Assembly (NCBI RefSeq): GCF_002160525.1
Contig: NZ_NFKT01000014.1
Span: forward strand, 1-64,000
Origin: Lachnoclostridium sp. An169
GTDB taxonomy: Bacteria > Bacillota > Clostridia > Lachnospirales > Lachnospiraceae
Length of the DNA stretch: 64,000 nt
Direction of reading: 5' to 3'
Shown here: in pieces, positions 34,357 through 42,772 of the stretch
How the letters are laid out: each line of letters begins with the position of its first letter
How positions within the stretch are numbered: position 1 is the stretch's first letter
Program-made: the position numbers and the translations under genes
The notes under the pieces: generated by a model
Told to the model about the DNA's origin: nothing
Seen by the model: the letters and a program-made list of their open reading frames with translations, nothing else
Databases searched by the model: none

Positions 34357-34859
34357 CAGATATGTTTCAGAATGATCAGAAAAATATTCCCTCAGCCGGC
34401 AAGACAGACACTATTCACCTGACCTGCATCCGCTGCCCGCTGGGATGTGCGATCTCCGTCAGACTGGAGAATCTCCGGGCTCCGGAGAACTGCGGGATTC
34501 CAAAGGAGCGCCGGCTCCCCGGAGATTGCGGGATCCTGGAAGTCTCCGGGAACGGCTGCCCCCGCGGGGAAGAATACGCCAGAAAAGAAATTACCGATCC
34601 GGTCCGGACTGTGACCACCACCATCCCGGTAACAAATGGCGATGTAAAGCGGATTCCCGTAAAAACCCGGGAGGAAATTCCCAAAGGCAGAATCTTTGCC
34701 TGCGTTAAGGCTCTGAAAGGGCTCACCGTAGAGGCACCGGTACAGATCGGCGATGTTATTCTGCCCGATGTGGCAGGGACAGGTATTCCGGTTGTCGCAG
34801 CCGGGAACGCCGCCGTGAAACAGCTAGCCGGGAATGCGGTCCGGGAACAGCATTCCTGA
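34353..34859 (+). CDS. DUF1667 domain protein of the glp operon
   Basis: A 168-residue small protein with cysteine pairs in LTCIRCPLGC and NGCPRGEEYA, typical of DUF1667, which accompanies GlpA/GlpB-like flavoproteins in clostridia and is thought to bind an Fe-S cluster. Between the two cysteine motifs is an extra stretch (about residues 41-62) not usual in the family, encoded by an internal duplication. It starts inside the previous stop (ATGACAG), so translation is coupled. Possible functional replacement of GlpC. Confidence 0.85.
   Translation: MTDMFQNDQKNIPSAGKTDTIHLTCIRCPLGCAISVRLENLRAPENCGIPKERRLPGDCGILEVSGNGCPRGEEYARKEITDPVRTVTTTIPVTNGDVKRIPVKTREEIPKGRIFACVKALKGLTVEAPVQIGDVILPDVAGTGIPVVAAGNAAVKQLAGNAVREQHS
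34478..34538. repeat. Internal duplication in the DUF1667 gene
   Basis: GGCTCCGGAGAACTGCGGGA at 34478 and the related GGCTCCCCGGAGATTGCGGG at 34513 lie 35 bases apart. They encode the residues that separate the two cysteine motifs. Confidence 0.6.
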
Positions 34860-34894
34860 AAAGAAGAGACAGAATCCCCGTGCTCCACAGAGCA

Positions 34895-35782
34895 CTAAGG
34901 TTTCTGCCCCTTCTTTTTCTTTTCTCCGAACCCCTCGCCGAACACTTCGCTGGTCTCCGTGAACATCAGAAATGCCGTCTCATCCACCTCATGGACAATA
35001 TTTTTCAGGCGGTAAGCCTCCGACTTCGTGCAGGCACAGAGCAGCACATCCCGATCCAGCTCCGTGTAGCCTCCTGTGGCTTTCAGGAGGGTCACGCCGC
35101 GCTGAGCCGAGGCTCCGATCCGGGCCGCCATCTTCCTCCCCTGCCCCGTGATAATAATGGCAAGGCTTCCCGCACCGATTCCATAGAGGATTTTATCGAT
35201 TACAATGGTGGAAACCGCCGTGGATGCCACCCCGTAGAGCACGGCGTCCACATCGCCGAAAGCCGGCCATCCCAGGGCAATAATCCCGATATCGATCACC
35301 ATGGTGATCCCGCCGAGAGAAAAGTATGGCCGTTTCTTTTTCACTACCATGGCGATAAAGTCGATCCCGCCGGAAGAAGAGCCGCGCATATAGAAAAGCG
35401 CCATGCCCGCTCCCAGGAACACCCCGGAGTACAGCGCCGCCATGATGCGCTGTCCCTGATATGCCGGGAACATGGGAAATATCACGTCAAGAAATATCGT
35501 TGACACCGCCATGCTCCGGGCAGTCCGGATCAGGAACTCCCTGCCCACGATCCGGTAACTGATCACAGCCAGAGGCACGTTGAGTGCCAGATTGGTTATT
35601 CCCACCGGGAGGCCGAACAGATGGTTCAGGATTAAAGCCAGGCCGGAGAGACCTCCCGGCGCAAACTGCGCGTCCCTGGCAAATGTGTAGATGCCGGCGG
35701 CATACAGAATACTGCCGGCAATGTCATAGATCAGATCCGCCATAATCTGTCCTGCTTTTTTCCTGACACTTCTGCTGTACAC
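34895..35782 (-). CDS. YitT family membrane protein (DUF161/DUF2179)
   Basis: A 295-residue membrane protein. Five or six hydrophobic segments fill residues about 15-205 (DIAGSILYAAGIYTFA, PGGLSGLALILNHLFGLPVG, SSSGGIDFIAMVV), followed by a cytoplasmic DUF2179 domain (VTLLKATGGYTELDRDVLLCACTK). Function of the family is unknown; some members are linked to transport or to nucleotide sensing. It converges with the glp operon, from which it is separated by 35 bases with a small hairpin (GTGCTC/GAGCAC at 34880-34895). Confidence 0.9.
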   Translation of the reverse strand: MYSRSVRKKAGQIMADLIYDIAGSILYAAGIYTFARDAQFAPGGLSGLALILNHLFGLPVGITNLALNVPLAVISYRIVGREFLIRTARSMAVSTIFLDVIFPMFPAYQGQRIMAALYSGVFLGAGMALFYMRGSSSGGIDFIAMVVKKKRPYFSLGGITMVIDIGIIALGWPAFGDVDAVLYGVASTAVSTIVIDKILYGIGAGSLAIIITGQGRKMAARIGASAQRGVTLLKATGGYTELDRDVLLCACTKSEAYRLKNIVHEVDETAFLMFTETSEVFGEGFGEKKKKGQKP

Positions 35783-35862
35783 GTCCGTTCCTCCATCCTC
35801 CGTTTTTCACAGCATGTGCAAAAAAGGCAGGAATTATACATTTCTCATAAAGAGCGCCTCTT

Positions 35863-36789
35863 TTACAGTTCCCGGATCACACACTTTCCCTTTCCGGAGA
35901 GTTTGATCTCGTAGAGCACTTCGTCCGCTCTCTTATATAATTCTGAAAATGACCGGTACTTTTCCCCGAAAATTCCTCCCACTGAAACTGACGTATGACT
36001 CAGCGGACATCTTTTCTCCGCCTCATCCATATAGTCTCTGCTGATCTGTTCCACTTTTACCCGGATGATATCCGAACTGCTGCACGGATAGGCGAATACG
36101 GCAAATTCATCTCCGCCAAGCCGGAGTACGATGTCGCTCAGACGGAACGCCGTCTGCAGCCTGCCTGCAATATACTGAAGCATCCGGTCTCCTTCCCCGT
36201 GTCCGTACAGATCATTTACTTTCTTGAAATTATCCAGATCTATCATCAGGAATACATAGGGACCGCCTCTTTCCAGACACCGGCGGATCAGTTTTTCCCC
36301 ACCTTCCCGGTTGTATACTCCTGTCAGATAATCTCTCTCCCGGTACCGGTAGATCTCGGATATATGCATGGAAGAGATCAGGAGTCCGTCTCCTTCCGCT
36401 GTCATTCCCGCACTGAACCGCAGGATCTCCATGAACTGTTCTCCATCCCTCGTCTCCCCTGTGCTCTCAATCAGCCCGAAACATTCCATATATCCCGGTC
36501 CGATCTCTTTGGTGCTGTAATTGCTGATTTTATAGTATAATGTCCTGCCCTTCTGCTCCATCTCCTGCTGCAGCCGGTTTCCGAGCTGTTCTTTATTTAC
36601 CGCAGATTCCCAGTCTCCCCGGAGAAGCCCGTAGATATCATCTTTCATCAGGTCCAGCGCCCCCGGAATATCTTTTTTCAAAAGGCATGCATCCAGGAAC
36701 ACTATGAGCGTTCTGTATGCCAATGCGCTCTGCGAACCCGTCACTATCTCCATTTCCTTTTCGCTGTACTGTCTGTTCTGCATCTCCAT
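35863..36789 (-). CDS. GGDEF-domain diguanylate cyclase
   Basis: A 308-residue cytoplasmic protein. The C-terminal GGDEF domain is intact (RDYLTGVYNREG, FLMIDLDNFKKVNDLYGHGEGD, RLGGDEFAVF), so it should make cyclic di-GMP from two GTP. The N-terminal half (about 140 residues) is a sensor-like fold I cannot name. No transmembrane helix. The start at 36789 follows AAAGGAAG; the frame is open to an ATG at 36882 through a run of degenerate repeats (TTTGAyACAGGAA twice), which I treat as untranslated. Confidence 0.88.
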   Translation of the reverse strand: MEMQNRQYSEKEMEIVTGSQSALAYRTLIVFLDACLLKKDIPGALDLMKDDIYGLLRGDWESAVNKEQLGNRLQQEMEQKGRTLYYKISNYSTKEIGPGYMECFGLIESTGETRDGEQFMEILRFSAGMTAEGDGLLISSMHISEIYRYRERDYLTGVYNREGGEKLIRRCLERGGPYVFLMIDLDNFKKVNDLYGHGEGDRMLQYIAGRLQTAFRLSDIVLRLGGDEFAVFAYPCSSSDIIRVKVEQISRDYMDEAEKRCPLSHTSVSVGGIFGEKYRSFSELYKRADEVLYEIKLSGKGKCVIREL

Positions 36790-37001
36790 TCTTCCTTTGC
36801 CAAACCAATTCCTGCTGTATCCTGCCGGCCCTTCCTGTATCAAATCGATCCTTCCTGTACATCCCGGTCTTTCCTGTGTCAAAGCAGGTCTTTTGTGTAC
36901 TTAATACTATCACAAAGAGCCCCGCTCAGCTCATCCGGACAGCAGAATTGACCGGAGACTGATTTTTCCGGCTCCTTTTTCCCCTCTCATCCGCAGATCA
37001 G

Positions 37002-37010
37002 TGGTATAAT
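37002..37010 (+). promoter_or_regulatory. Extended -10 promoter of the response regulator gene
   Basis: TGGTATAAT, an extended -10 element with a perfect TATAAT at 37005-37010, 35 bases before the start at 37045. No good -35 box is visible, as is usual for extended -10 promoters. Confidence 0.65.
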
Positions 37011-37044
37011 AATCAATATGAAAATATTTTTCAGGGAGGACTCT

Positions 37045-37731
37045 ATGTATAAGATTCTCTTTATTGATGATGATCTGGATTTTCTGGAATCAAACCGGAT
37101 TTATTTTACCCGGAAAGGATTTGAAGTGCTTTGCTGTGAAGACGCCGGACAGGCAGTGGGAAAGATCCTTCCCTCCACAAGACTGGATTGTGTGATTCTG
37201 GATATCGATATGCCCGGCATGGACGGATTTGAGATCTGCAAACGTTTCCGGGAGCTCAGCAGCACCCCCGTCATCTTCCTCTCAGGGCTGACGGATCTGG
37301 ACAACCGCCTGCAGAGTTTCCGTTCCGGAGGAGACGATTTTCTCGCCAAGCCCTATGACATCACAGAACTGGAATACCGTATCCGGGCAAGAATACGGAA
37401 AAATGAAAATGTGTTTTTCAGCGGGACGCTGACATATGGCGCCCTGGCGATTGACACCGACCGGAGGATAATTTCATATGAAGGAAGGGCGGGAGATTTT
37501 TCCGCCCTCCAGTTTGACATTCTCGCATTTATGGCGCGAAATCCGAACAAAGTTTTTTCCTACGAACAGCTTTATGACCAGGTGTGGAAGACTCCCATCA
37601 TCCGAAGCCGCCACAATATCCAGGTCGCTGTGGCCACGATCCGCCAGAAGCTTTCCCGGCTCTGCAACGGAAAGCAGTATATCCGGACCGTGTCCAGGAA
37701 AGGGTATTGTTTCTCCCCTGACGGGGAATGA
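37045..37731 (+). CDS. OmpR-family response regulator
   Basis: A 228-residue DNA-binding regulator. Receiver with LFIDDDLD at 5-12, phospho-acceptor D53 in ILDIDMPG and the lysine in AKPYD; the winged helix ends RTVSRKGYCFSP. The start follows GGGAGG. Its stop abuts the end of the oppositely oriented surface protein gene (37732) with no gap. The likely partner kinase is 1.6 kb further on at 39340, on the same strand, with the surface gene placed between them. Confidence 0.94.
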   Translation: MYKILFIDDDLDFLESNRIYFTRKGFEVLCCEDAGQAVGKILPSTRLDCVILDIDMPGMDGFEICKRFRELSSTPVIFLSGLTDLDNRLQSFRSGGDDFLAKPYDITELEYRIRARIRKNENVFFSGTLTYGALAIDTDRRIISYEGRAGDFSALQFDILAFMARNPNKVFSYEQLYDQVWKTPIIRSRHNIQVAVATIRQKLSRLCNGKQYIRTVSRKGYCFSPDGE

Positions 37732-39288
37732 TTATTTTCGGAAGAAACGCACGGCAGCAGCCACTGCGCCTGCCAGCACGACAGCGACCACGAGGAGACC
37801 GGCAGCGATCTGTGCCGCCCCGTTTCCCTGCAGATGTTCTGACGAACCAGATGGAACATCAGACAGCTTATCTGATGAAACATCGGAGGAATCGTCTGGC
37901 GGAACATAGAACGAATCGCCTGACGGTGCATAGGACGAATCGTCTGTCAGTGCATAGGACGGATCGTCTGACGCCCGGGTATCGGCTTCGGTGCCCTGCC
38001 CGGAAAGGGTATTGCTCTGAAGCTGTTCCTCGCTGTCTCCGGCACTGCCGGCTGTTCCGGTTCCGTTCGCATCTCCAGCACCGTCATTCGTTCCGGTTTC
38101 GTTCGCATCTCCGGTTTCACCGGCGCCGGGGAAAAGATTTTCCCCTTCCACGGGACTTGTCTCGCCGCCCCGCCCGCCGTCGATATCTGCTGCTGCAAAC
38201 ACGGAGTTTTCCGTAAACTCCAGAATATCCGAATACAGAATTTCTCCTCCCTGGTCCCGTGAGACTGCATAATAATGGAAAGGCTGCTCCCCGTCAAGAT
38301 AAGAGATCAGCCAGGAAACTTCCCCTGTTTCCAGCTGTTCCCCGCTTTTCTCAATCCTGGTCCAGTCTTCTCCGTTATCAGAACCACAGAGCCAGTACTC
38401 TCCCTCTCCGGGAAGCACGGCGTAAAAGACGAGGGTTGTGGAACCGCCGTACTCACTGGCATAGCAATGAAGGAAATAGGGTCTGCTTTCAGAGGCAGTG
38501 ACAACCAGACATAGAGGATTTCCGGACCGGTAAGCTTCATAGGTTTCCCCGAAGCGTCCCGTAACCTCCCCTCTGCTTCCGCGCTCCGGAAGTTCCGCTG
38601 TGTTCCAGGTGACAGGAAGTTCCGTCAGGACCTCCTCCCCGTTTTCCCATACATAGGCAGTAACATATTCCGGCAGCATCCGGGGCGTACAGGCAGTCCC
38701 CTCCGGGACAGTCACCACCGGGATCTTCTCATAGCTGTAGGCAGATACCGCGGAAACCGTGATTTTTTCCGCGGACACAATCTTACCGACGCAGGAAAAC
38801 TCCGGAAGCCCCAGAGCGGTATCCTCCCCATATTTCAGGACAGCCCCGTTTTCCTGTAAAACCGCAGTATTTTCTTCCGATCCCGTATCGATCGAAATAG
38901 AAGTCAGAAGGAGCGTTCCCCCGGATCGCACACAGAAAACGCCTTCCTCTCCTCCCGCCCCATGGACGGAGAGATAGGGCCACAGTTCCAGGGTTCCCTC
39001 CACATAAATTGTATAGCCCTCCGGACGGATAATGATCTCTTTCCTGTAAATGGCATTGAGATAGGTATAACTTTCATCCTCAGGGACCGTAATATTATCC
39101 GTAAGGGTAACAATCCCTCCTGTAGTGATATGTTCATCTATCCACTGGCACAGTTCCTCAAAAGAAGAGACACGCCCGGTTTCTTCTCCCCGGACGGCTG
39201 TAGGAAATAATCCTCCCAGAGCCAGCACAAACAGGATGGATCCGGCGATTATGTACCTGAATATTTTGGAATGGCAACGGGAAAGCAT
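37732..39288 (-). CDS. Secreted surface protein with repeat stalk and C-terminal membrane anchor
   Basis: A 518-residue exported protein of unknown function. Signal peptide at about 10-34. Residues 40-160 read as short beta strands (GGIVTLTDNITV, EIIIRPEGYTIYVEGTLEL) like a small right-handed beta-helix. A beta-rich middle follows, then a Gly/Asn/Thr/Asp-rich stalk and eight-residue repeats around DDSSYA. The end is a hydrophobic helix and RFFRK, without an LPxTG-type motif. Encoded between a response regulator and a sensor kinase, and divergent from the kinase by only 51 bases, it could be the ligand-binding partner or the target of that system. Confidence 0.75.
   Translation of the reverse strand: MLSRCHSKIFRYIIAGSILFVLALGGLFPTAVRGEETGRVSSFEELCQWIDEHITTGGIVTLTDNITVPEDESYTYLNAIYRKEIIIRPEGYTIYVEGTLELWPYLSVHGAGGEEGVFCVRSGGTLLLTSISIDTGSEENTAVLQENGAVLKYGEDTALGLPEFSCVGKIVSAEKITVSAVSAYSYEKIPVVTVPEGTACTPRMLPEYVTAYVWENGEEVLTELPVTWNTAELPERGSRGEVTGRFGETYEAYRSGNPLCLVVTASESRPYFLHCYASEYGGSTTLVFYAVLPGEGEYWLCGSDNGEDWTRIEKSGEQLETGEVSWLISYLDGEQPFHYYAVSRDQGGEILYSDILEFTENSVFAAADIDGGRGGETSPVEGENLFPGAGETGDANETGTNDGAGDANGTGTAGSAGDSEEQLQSNTLSGQGTEADTRASDDPSYALTDDSSYAPSGDSFYVPPDDSSDVSSDKLSDVPSGSSEHLQGNGAAQIAAGLLVVAVVLAGAVAAAVRFFRK
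37877..37972. repeat. 24-bp tandem repeat in the surface protein stalk
   Basis: Four copies with 24-bp period starting at 37877, 37901, 37925 and 37949, with a degenerate earlier unit, sharing CATAGGACGAATCGTCTG-like sequence. They encode eight-residue units of the stalk. Confidence 0.85.
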
Positions 39289-39339
39289 ACTTGTCTCCTT
39301 TCGCAGAAATAAGATATACTTAAAAAACGAGGTAAACGT

Positions 39340-41385
39340 ATGGACACAAAAAGATTCTTCAGACTTTTTCTATTAATTGCAGCCGCTGTTCTCGCATCTG
39401 CAGGACTGTTTTTCTTTCTGTACCGCTTCGACAACAAGTATACCACTTCCAGATTCTCTCCTCAAGAACATCTCAGTTTTGATGAAGAGATTTCCGATTT
39501 TTCTTCCGTGGTATGGCTTACAGGTGGATGGGAATTTTACCCGGGTATGACTGCCCAACCGGAAGAACTTTCCGACTGCACTCCCGAATCCGTCTATATC
39601 GGACAGTATTTCAGTTTTGCCGATTTCAACGAGGATGCTTCGCCCTACGGCACAAGCACTTACCGGCTGACACTGGATGCAGATGCGGGCACTTATGCCC
39701 TCTATCTTCCGGAGATCTTCTCCGCATGCAGAGTATATGTCAACGGAGAACTTGTCGGAACCGCCGGTTCCTTTGCCCCCCATCAGCCCGGCATTAAAGA
39801 TCTCATCCTCCCAGTGGATACTGACGGCAGAATCGAACTTGTCATACAGGTCATGAACTACAGCCATTATTACAGCGGAATCACCTATCCGCCCGCCCTC
39901 GGAACCGTGGAAGGCATCAGCCATCTGATCACAGCGCGCATGCTCTTTTACGGATTTCTGTGCTTTACCTCTCTTGCTCTGGCAGTTTTTTCCTCCGCCG
40001 TCTGGTTTGGCTTAAAAAAAGAACGCCAGATGCCCCAGGACCTCTGGCTGGGTATTCTTGCGCTGTCATTTTCCGTGCGTATATGCTATCCTTTTTTCCA
40101 TATATTCGGAATTTCCTGGTCCAGACTACAGTACACTCTGGAGGACGTCATGTCTGCCCTGGGTATTCTCTGCATTGTCCGCATCACCTGTATTCTGTGC
40201 TGTAGAAAGGACAGCACCTTTGCCCGCGTCCTTACAGGGCTGGCATCTGGATTTGTTCTCCTTGGTCTGATGAACAACCTGTTGTTCCTGACGTATATTC
40301 CGCGTTTTGTCCCGGTCTACGGTGTGCTTCTCTTCTGGTACAAACTGGGGGGTTCCCTTCTTCTTCTGGGAATGATCGTCCGCAGTATTGTTCTCAGCCC
40401 GGAAAAGATCCTCCGAACCGGTTCCTCCGCCTTCTCCGGAGACTCTTTTCCGAGTGGTTCCTCCTTTCTTCCGGGCGGTCTCGCCGCCTACACAGTCTCC
40501 CTTGCCGCCCACGCCATCTGCCTGGGACGGTTTGAGCCTGCGCGGTTCGGATGGTTCGATGAATGGGGTACTTATATTCTGATTCTCTGTTTTTCCATGC
40601 AGATGGTCATACGAAGCACAGCAACCGTGCGGGAAAACCACTATCTGAACCGACATCTCCAGGAGGAAGTAAACCGCAAGACCGCCTCTCTGGAAAAACT
40701 GCTCAGCCAGCGCCGTCAGCTCCTTTCGGCATTTGCCCATGACATTAAGACTCCTATGACTTCCATCACCACTTTTACCCGGCTGGTGGAACTGGATAAT
40801 GCCGATCTGGATGCTGAGTCCAGACAGTATCTTGATACAATCCGCGAGAAGACCGGTGAGATGCAGGATCGTCTGGAAGCTCTGCAGGATTATTTCCGTC
40901 AGGACACTGGCGCCTCCTGTTTCACCACGGTAGATCTCTGCCGGCTGATCGACGATTTCTGCCGCGCAAATGCACCGGATATGGATGTCATGGGAATACA
41001 TCTGGAATCGGAACTCCCCATACTCCGTCCGGTTCTTGTACAGGGGAACAGGGACAGACTGATGAGCGTGCTGCAGAATCTTGTATATAATGCCGCAAGT
41101 TTTATCGAAAAAGAAGGGAATATCCGGCTCACACTTACCCGTGACAACAGGAACGGAGCTGCCATACTACACGTGAAAGATAATGGCCGGGGTATCGCCG
41201 CAGAGCATCTCTCCCACATCTTTGACCGCTTCTTCACCCGCCGCGACGATAACAGCGGAAGCGGTCTGGGACTTTTTATCGTCCGCGCTGCCGTGGAAGA
41301 ACATGGAGGAGAAATCTCTGTGAAATCAGAGATCGGGAAAGGGACATGCTTTGAAATCCGGCTGCCGCTCATGAAAATGCCCTGA
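39340..41385 (+). CDS. Sensor histidine kinase with 7TMR-DISM-like sensor
   Basis: A 681-residue kinase. Transmembrane helix at about 7-28; an extracytoplasmic jelly-roll-like domain of about 165 residues resembling carbohydrate-binding 7TMR-DISMED domains (GTSTYRLTLDADAGTYALYLPEIFSACRVYVNG has the typical pattern); seven helices at about 200-430; a coiled linker; HisKA with H467 in FAHDIKTPM; and HATPase_c with NLVYNA, DNGRGI and GSGLGLFIV. The sensor type suggests a sugar or cell-surface ligand. Presumed partner of the response regulator at 37045. Confidence 0.88.
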   Translation: MDTKRFFRLFLLIAAAVLASAGLFFFLYRFDNKYTTSRFSPQEHLSFDEEISDFSSVVWLTGGWEFYPGMTAQPEELSDCTPESVYIGQYFSFADFNEDASPYGTSTYRLTLDADAGTYALYLPEIFSACRVYVNGELVGTAGSFAPHQPGIKDLILPVDTDGRIELVIQVMNYSHYYSGITYPPALGTVEGISHLITARMLFYGFLCFTSLALAVFSSAVWFGLKKERQMPQDLWLGILALSFSVRICYPFFHIFGISWSRLQYTLEDVMSALGILCIVRITCILCCRKDSTFARVLTGLASGFVLLGLMNNLLFLTYIPRFVPVYGVLLFWYKLGGSLLLLGMIVRSIVLSPEKILRTGSSAFSGDSFPSGSSFLPGGLAAYTVSLAAHAICLGRFEPARFGWFDEWGTYILILCFSMQMVIRSTATVRENHYLNRHLQEEVNRKTASLEKLLSQRRQLLSAFAHDIKTPMTSITTFTRLVELDNADLDAESRQYLDTIREKTGEMQDRLEALQDYFRQDTGASCFTTVDLCRLIDDFCRANAPDMDVMGIHLESELPILRPVLVQGNRDRLMSVLQNLVYNAASFIEKEGNIRLTLTRDNRNGAAILHVKDNGRGIAAEHLSHIFDRFFTRRDDNSGSGLGLFIVRAAVEEHGGEISVKSEIGKGTCFEIRLPLMKMP

Positions 41386-41395
41386 TGCAGGAATA

Positions 41396-41423
41396 AACCC
41401 CAGAAACCGAAGTTTCTGGGGTT
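41396..41423. terminator. Terminator of tuf (TTCG tetraloop), also between convergent kinase gene
   Basis: Twelve perfectly paired bases (AACCCCAGAAAC / GTTTCTGGGGTT) with a four-base loop. Read on the minus strand the loop is TTCG closed by C-G, the very stable UUCG tetraloop, so it mainly serves tuf. T-runs on either side are weak. Confidence 0.8.
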
Positions 41424-41458
41424 ATATTTGAGTTCAATATTCTATTAACAGATTATGA

Positions 41459-42652
41459 TTACTCGATGATCTTAGCTACTGTACCAGATCCAACTGTACG
41501 TCCACCCTCACGGATAGCGAATCTCAGACCTTCCTCCATAGCTACCGGATGAATCAGTTCAACTGTCATCTCTACGTTATCTCCAGGCATGCACATCTCA
41601 ACGCCTTCCGGCAGTTCGCAAACACCTGTAACGTCTGTTGTTCTGAAGTAGAACTGCGGTCTGTAGTTGTTGAAGAACGGAGTATGACGTCCACCTTCAT
41701 CTTTTGTCAGAACGTAAACCTGGCATGTAAACTTTGTATGGCATTTTACTGTGCCCGGTTTGATAAGAACCTGTCCTCTTTCGATCTCTGTTCTCTGAAC
41801 ACCACGAAGCAGAGCACCGATGTTATCTCCTGCGCGAGCCTCGTCGAGCAGCTTACGGAACATCTCGATACCTGTTACAACAGTCTTCTTAACATCCTCA
41901 TGGATACCGATGATCTCAACTTCATCAGATACGTGAAGTGTACCACGCTCTACTCTACCAGTAGCAACTGTACCACGTCCTGTGATAGAGAATACGTCCT
42001 CTACAGGCATCAGGAACGGCTTATCTGTGTCACGCTCCGGAGTCGGAATCCACTCGTCAACAGCGTCCATAAGCTCCATGATCTTGTCGCCCCATTCTCC
42101 GTCCGGATCCTCAAGAGCTTTCAGAGCGGAACCCTGGATAATCGGAGTGTCATCTCCCGGGAAGTCGTACTCGTTAAGTACTTCACGGATCTCCATCTCT
42201 ACGAGCTCAAGCAGCTCTTCGTCGTCTACCATATCGCATTTGTTCATGAATACTACGATATACGGAACGTTAACCTGGCGGGACAGAAGGATATGCTCCT
42301 TTGTCTGAGCCATAACACCGTCAGTAGCAGCAACAACCAGGATAGCGCCGTCCATCTGAGCAGCTCCTGTGATCATGTTCTTTACATAGTCAGCATGTCC
42401 CGGGCAGTCAACGTGTGCGTAGTGACGTTTCTCTGTCTCGTACTCAACGTGTGCTGTAGAAATCGTGATTCCACGCTCTCTCTCTTCCGGAGCCTTATCG
42501 ATGTTATCGAAAGCAACCTCTGCGTTACCTGCTACTCTGTGGGAAAGCACCTTTGTGATAGCTGCTGTCAGAGTTGTTTTACCATGGTCTACGTGGCCGA
42601 TTGTACCAATGTTACAATGCGGTTTTGTTCTTTCAAATTTAGCTTTTGCCAT
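41459..42652 (-). CDS. tuf: Elongation factor Tu
   Basis: A complete 397-residue EF-Tu. GTPase motifs [16 protein letters not shown] and NKCDM are present, as are the switch I RGITI and the C-terminal domains ending [15 protein letters not shown]. It delivers aminoacyl-tRNA to the ribosome. The gene is separated from fusA by 120 bases holding its own promoter and a palindrome; AGGAGG precedes the ATG. Confidence 0.98.
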   Translation of the reverse strand: MAKAKFERTKPHCNIGTIGHVDHGKTTLTAAITKVLSHRVAGNAEVAFDNIDKAPEERERGITISTAHVEYETEKRHYAHVDCPGHADYVKNMITGAAQMDGAILVVAATDGVMAQTKEHILLSRQVNVPYIVVFMNKCDMVDDEELLELVEMEIREVLNEYDFPGDDTPIIQGSALKALEDPDGEWGDKIMELMDAVDEWIPTPERDTDKPFLMPVEDVFSITGRGTVATGRVERGTLHVSDEVEIIGIHEDVKKTVVTGIEMFRKLLDEARAGDNIGALLRGVQRTEIERGQVLIKPGTVKCHTKFTCQVYVLTKDEGGRHTPFFNNYRPQFYFRTTDVTGVCELPEGVEMCMPGDNVEMTVELIHPVAMEEGLRFAIREGGRTVGSGTVAKIIE

Positions 42653-42716
42653 TTTGAATGTCCTCCTTAAAATTTCACCTGTTATCAGGCATTTCTAAAT
42701 GAAATTCGATTTTACC

Positions 42717-42757
42717 CGGCTAAGTTTGATTATATTTCAAACTTAGCCGTTTTTCAA
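42717..42757 (-). promoter_or_regulatory. Own promoter of tuf with 13-bp palindrome across the -10 box
   Basis: TTGAAA (42757-42752), 17 bp, TATAAT (42734-42729). The -10 box sits in the centre of an inverted repeat with perfect 13-bp arms (CGGCTAAGTTTGA at 42717-42729 and its complement at 42737-42749). On the plus strand the same palindrome is followed by TTTTT. It could be an operator, or a terminator against antisense transcription. Confidence 0.8.
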
Positions 42758-42772
42758 GCCTTTTTCTAACAT

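Noticed and set aside
41549-42670. 373-codon plus-strand frame opposite tuf
   Set aside because: Complement of a strongly codon-biased gene; no family resemblance.
42717-42754. Palindrome before tuf taken as the fusA terminator
   Set aside because: The T-run is on the plus strand, while fusA is read on the minus strand; the promoter across the palindrome explains it better.
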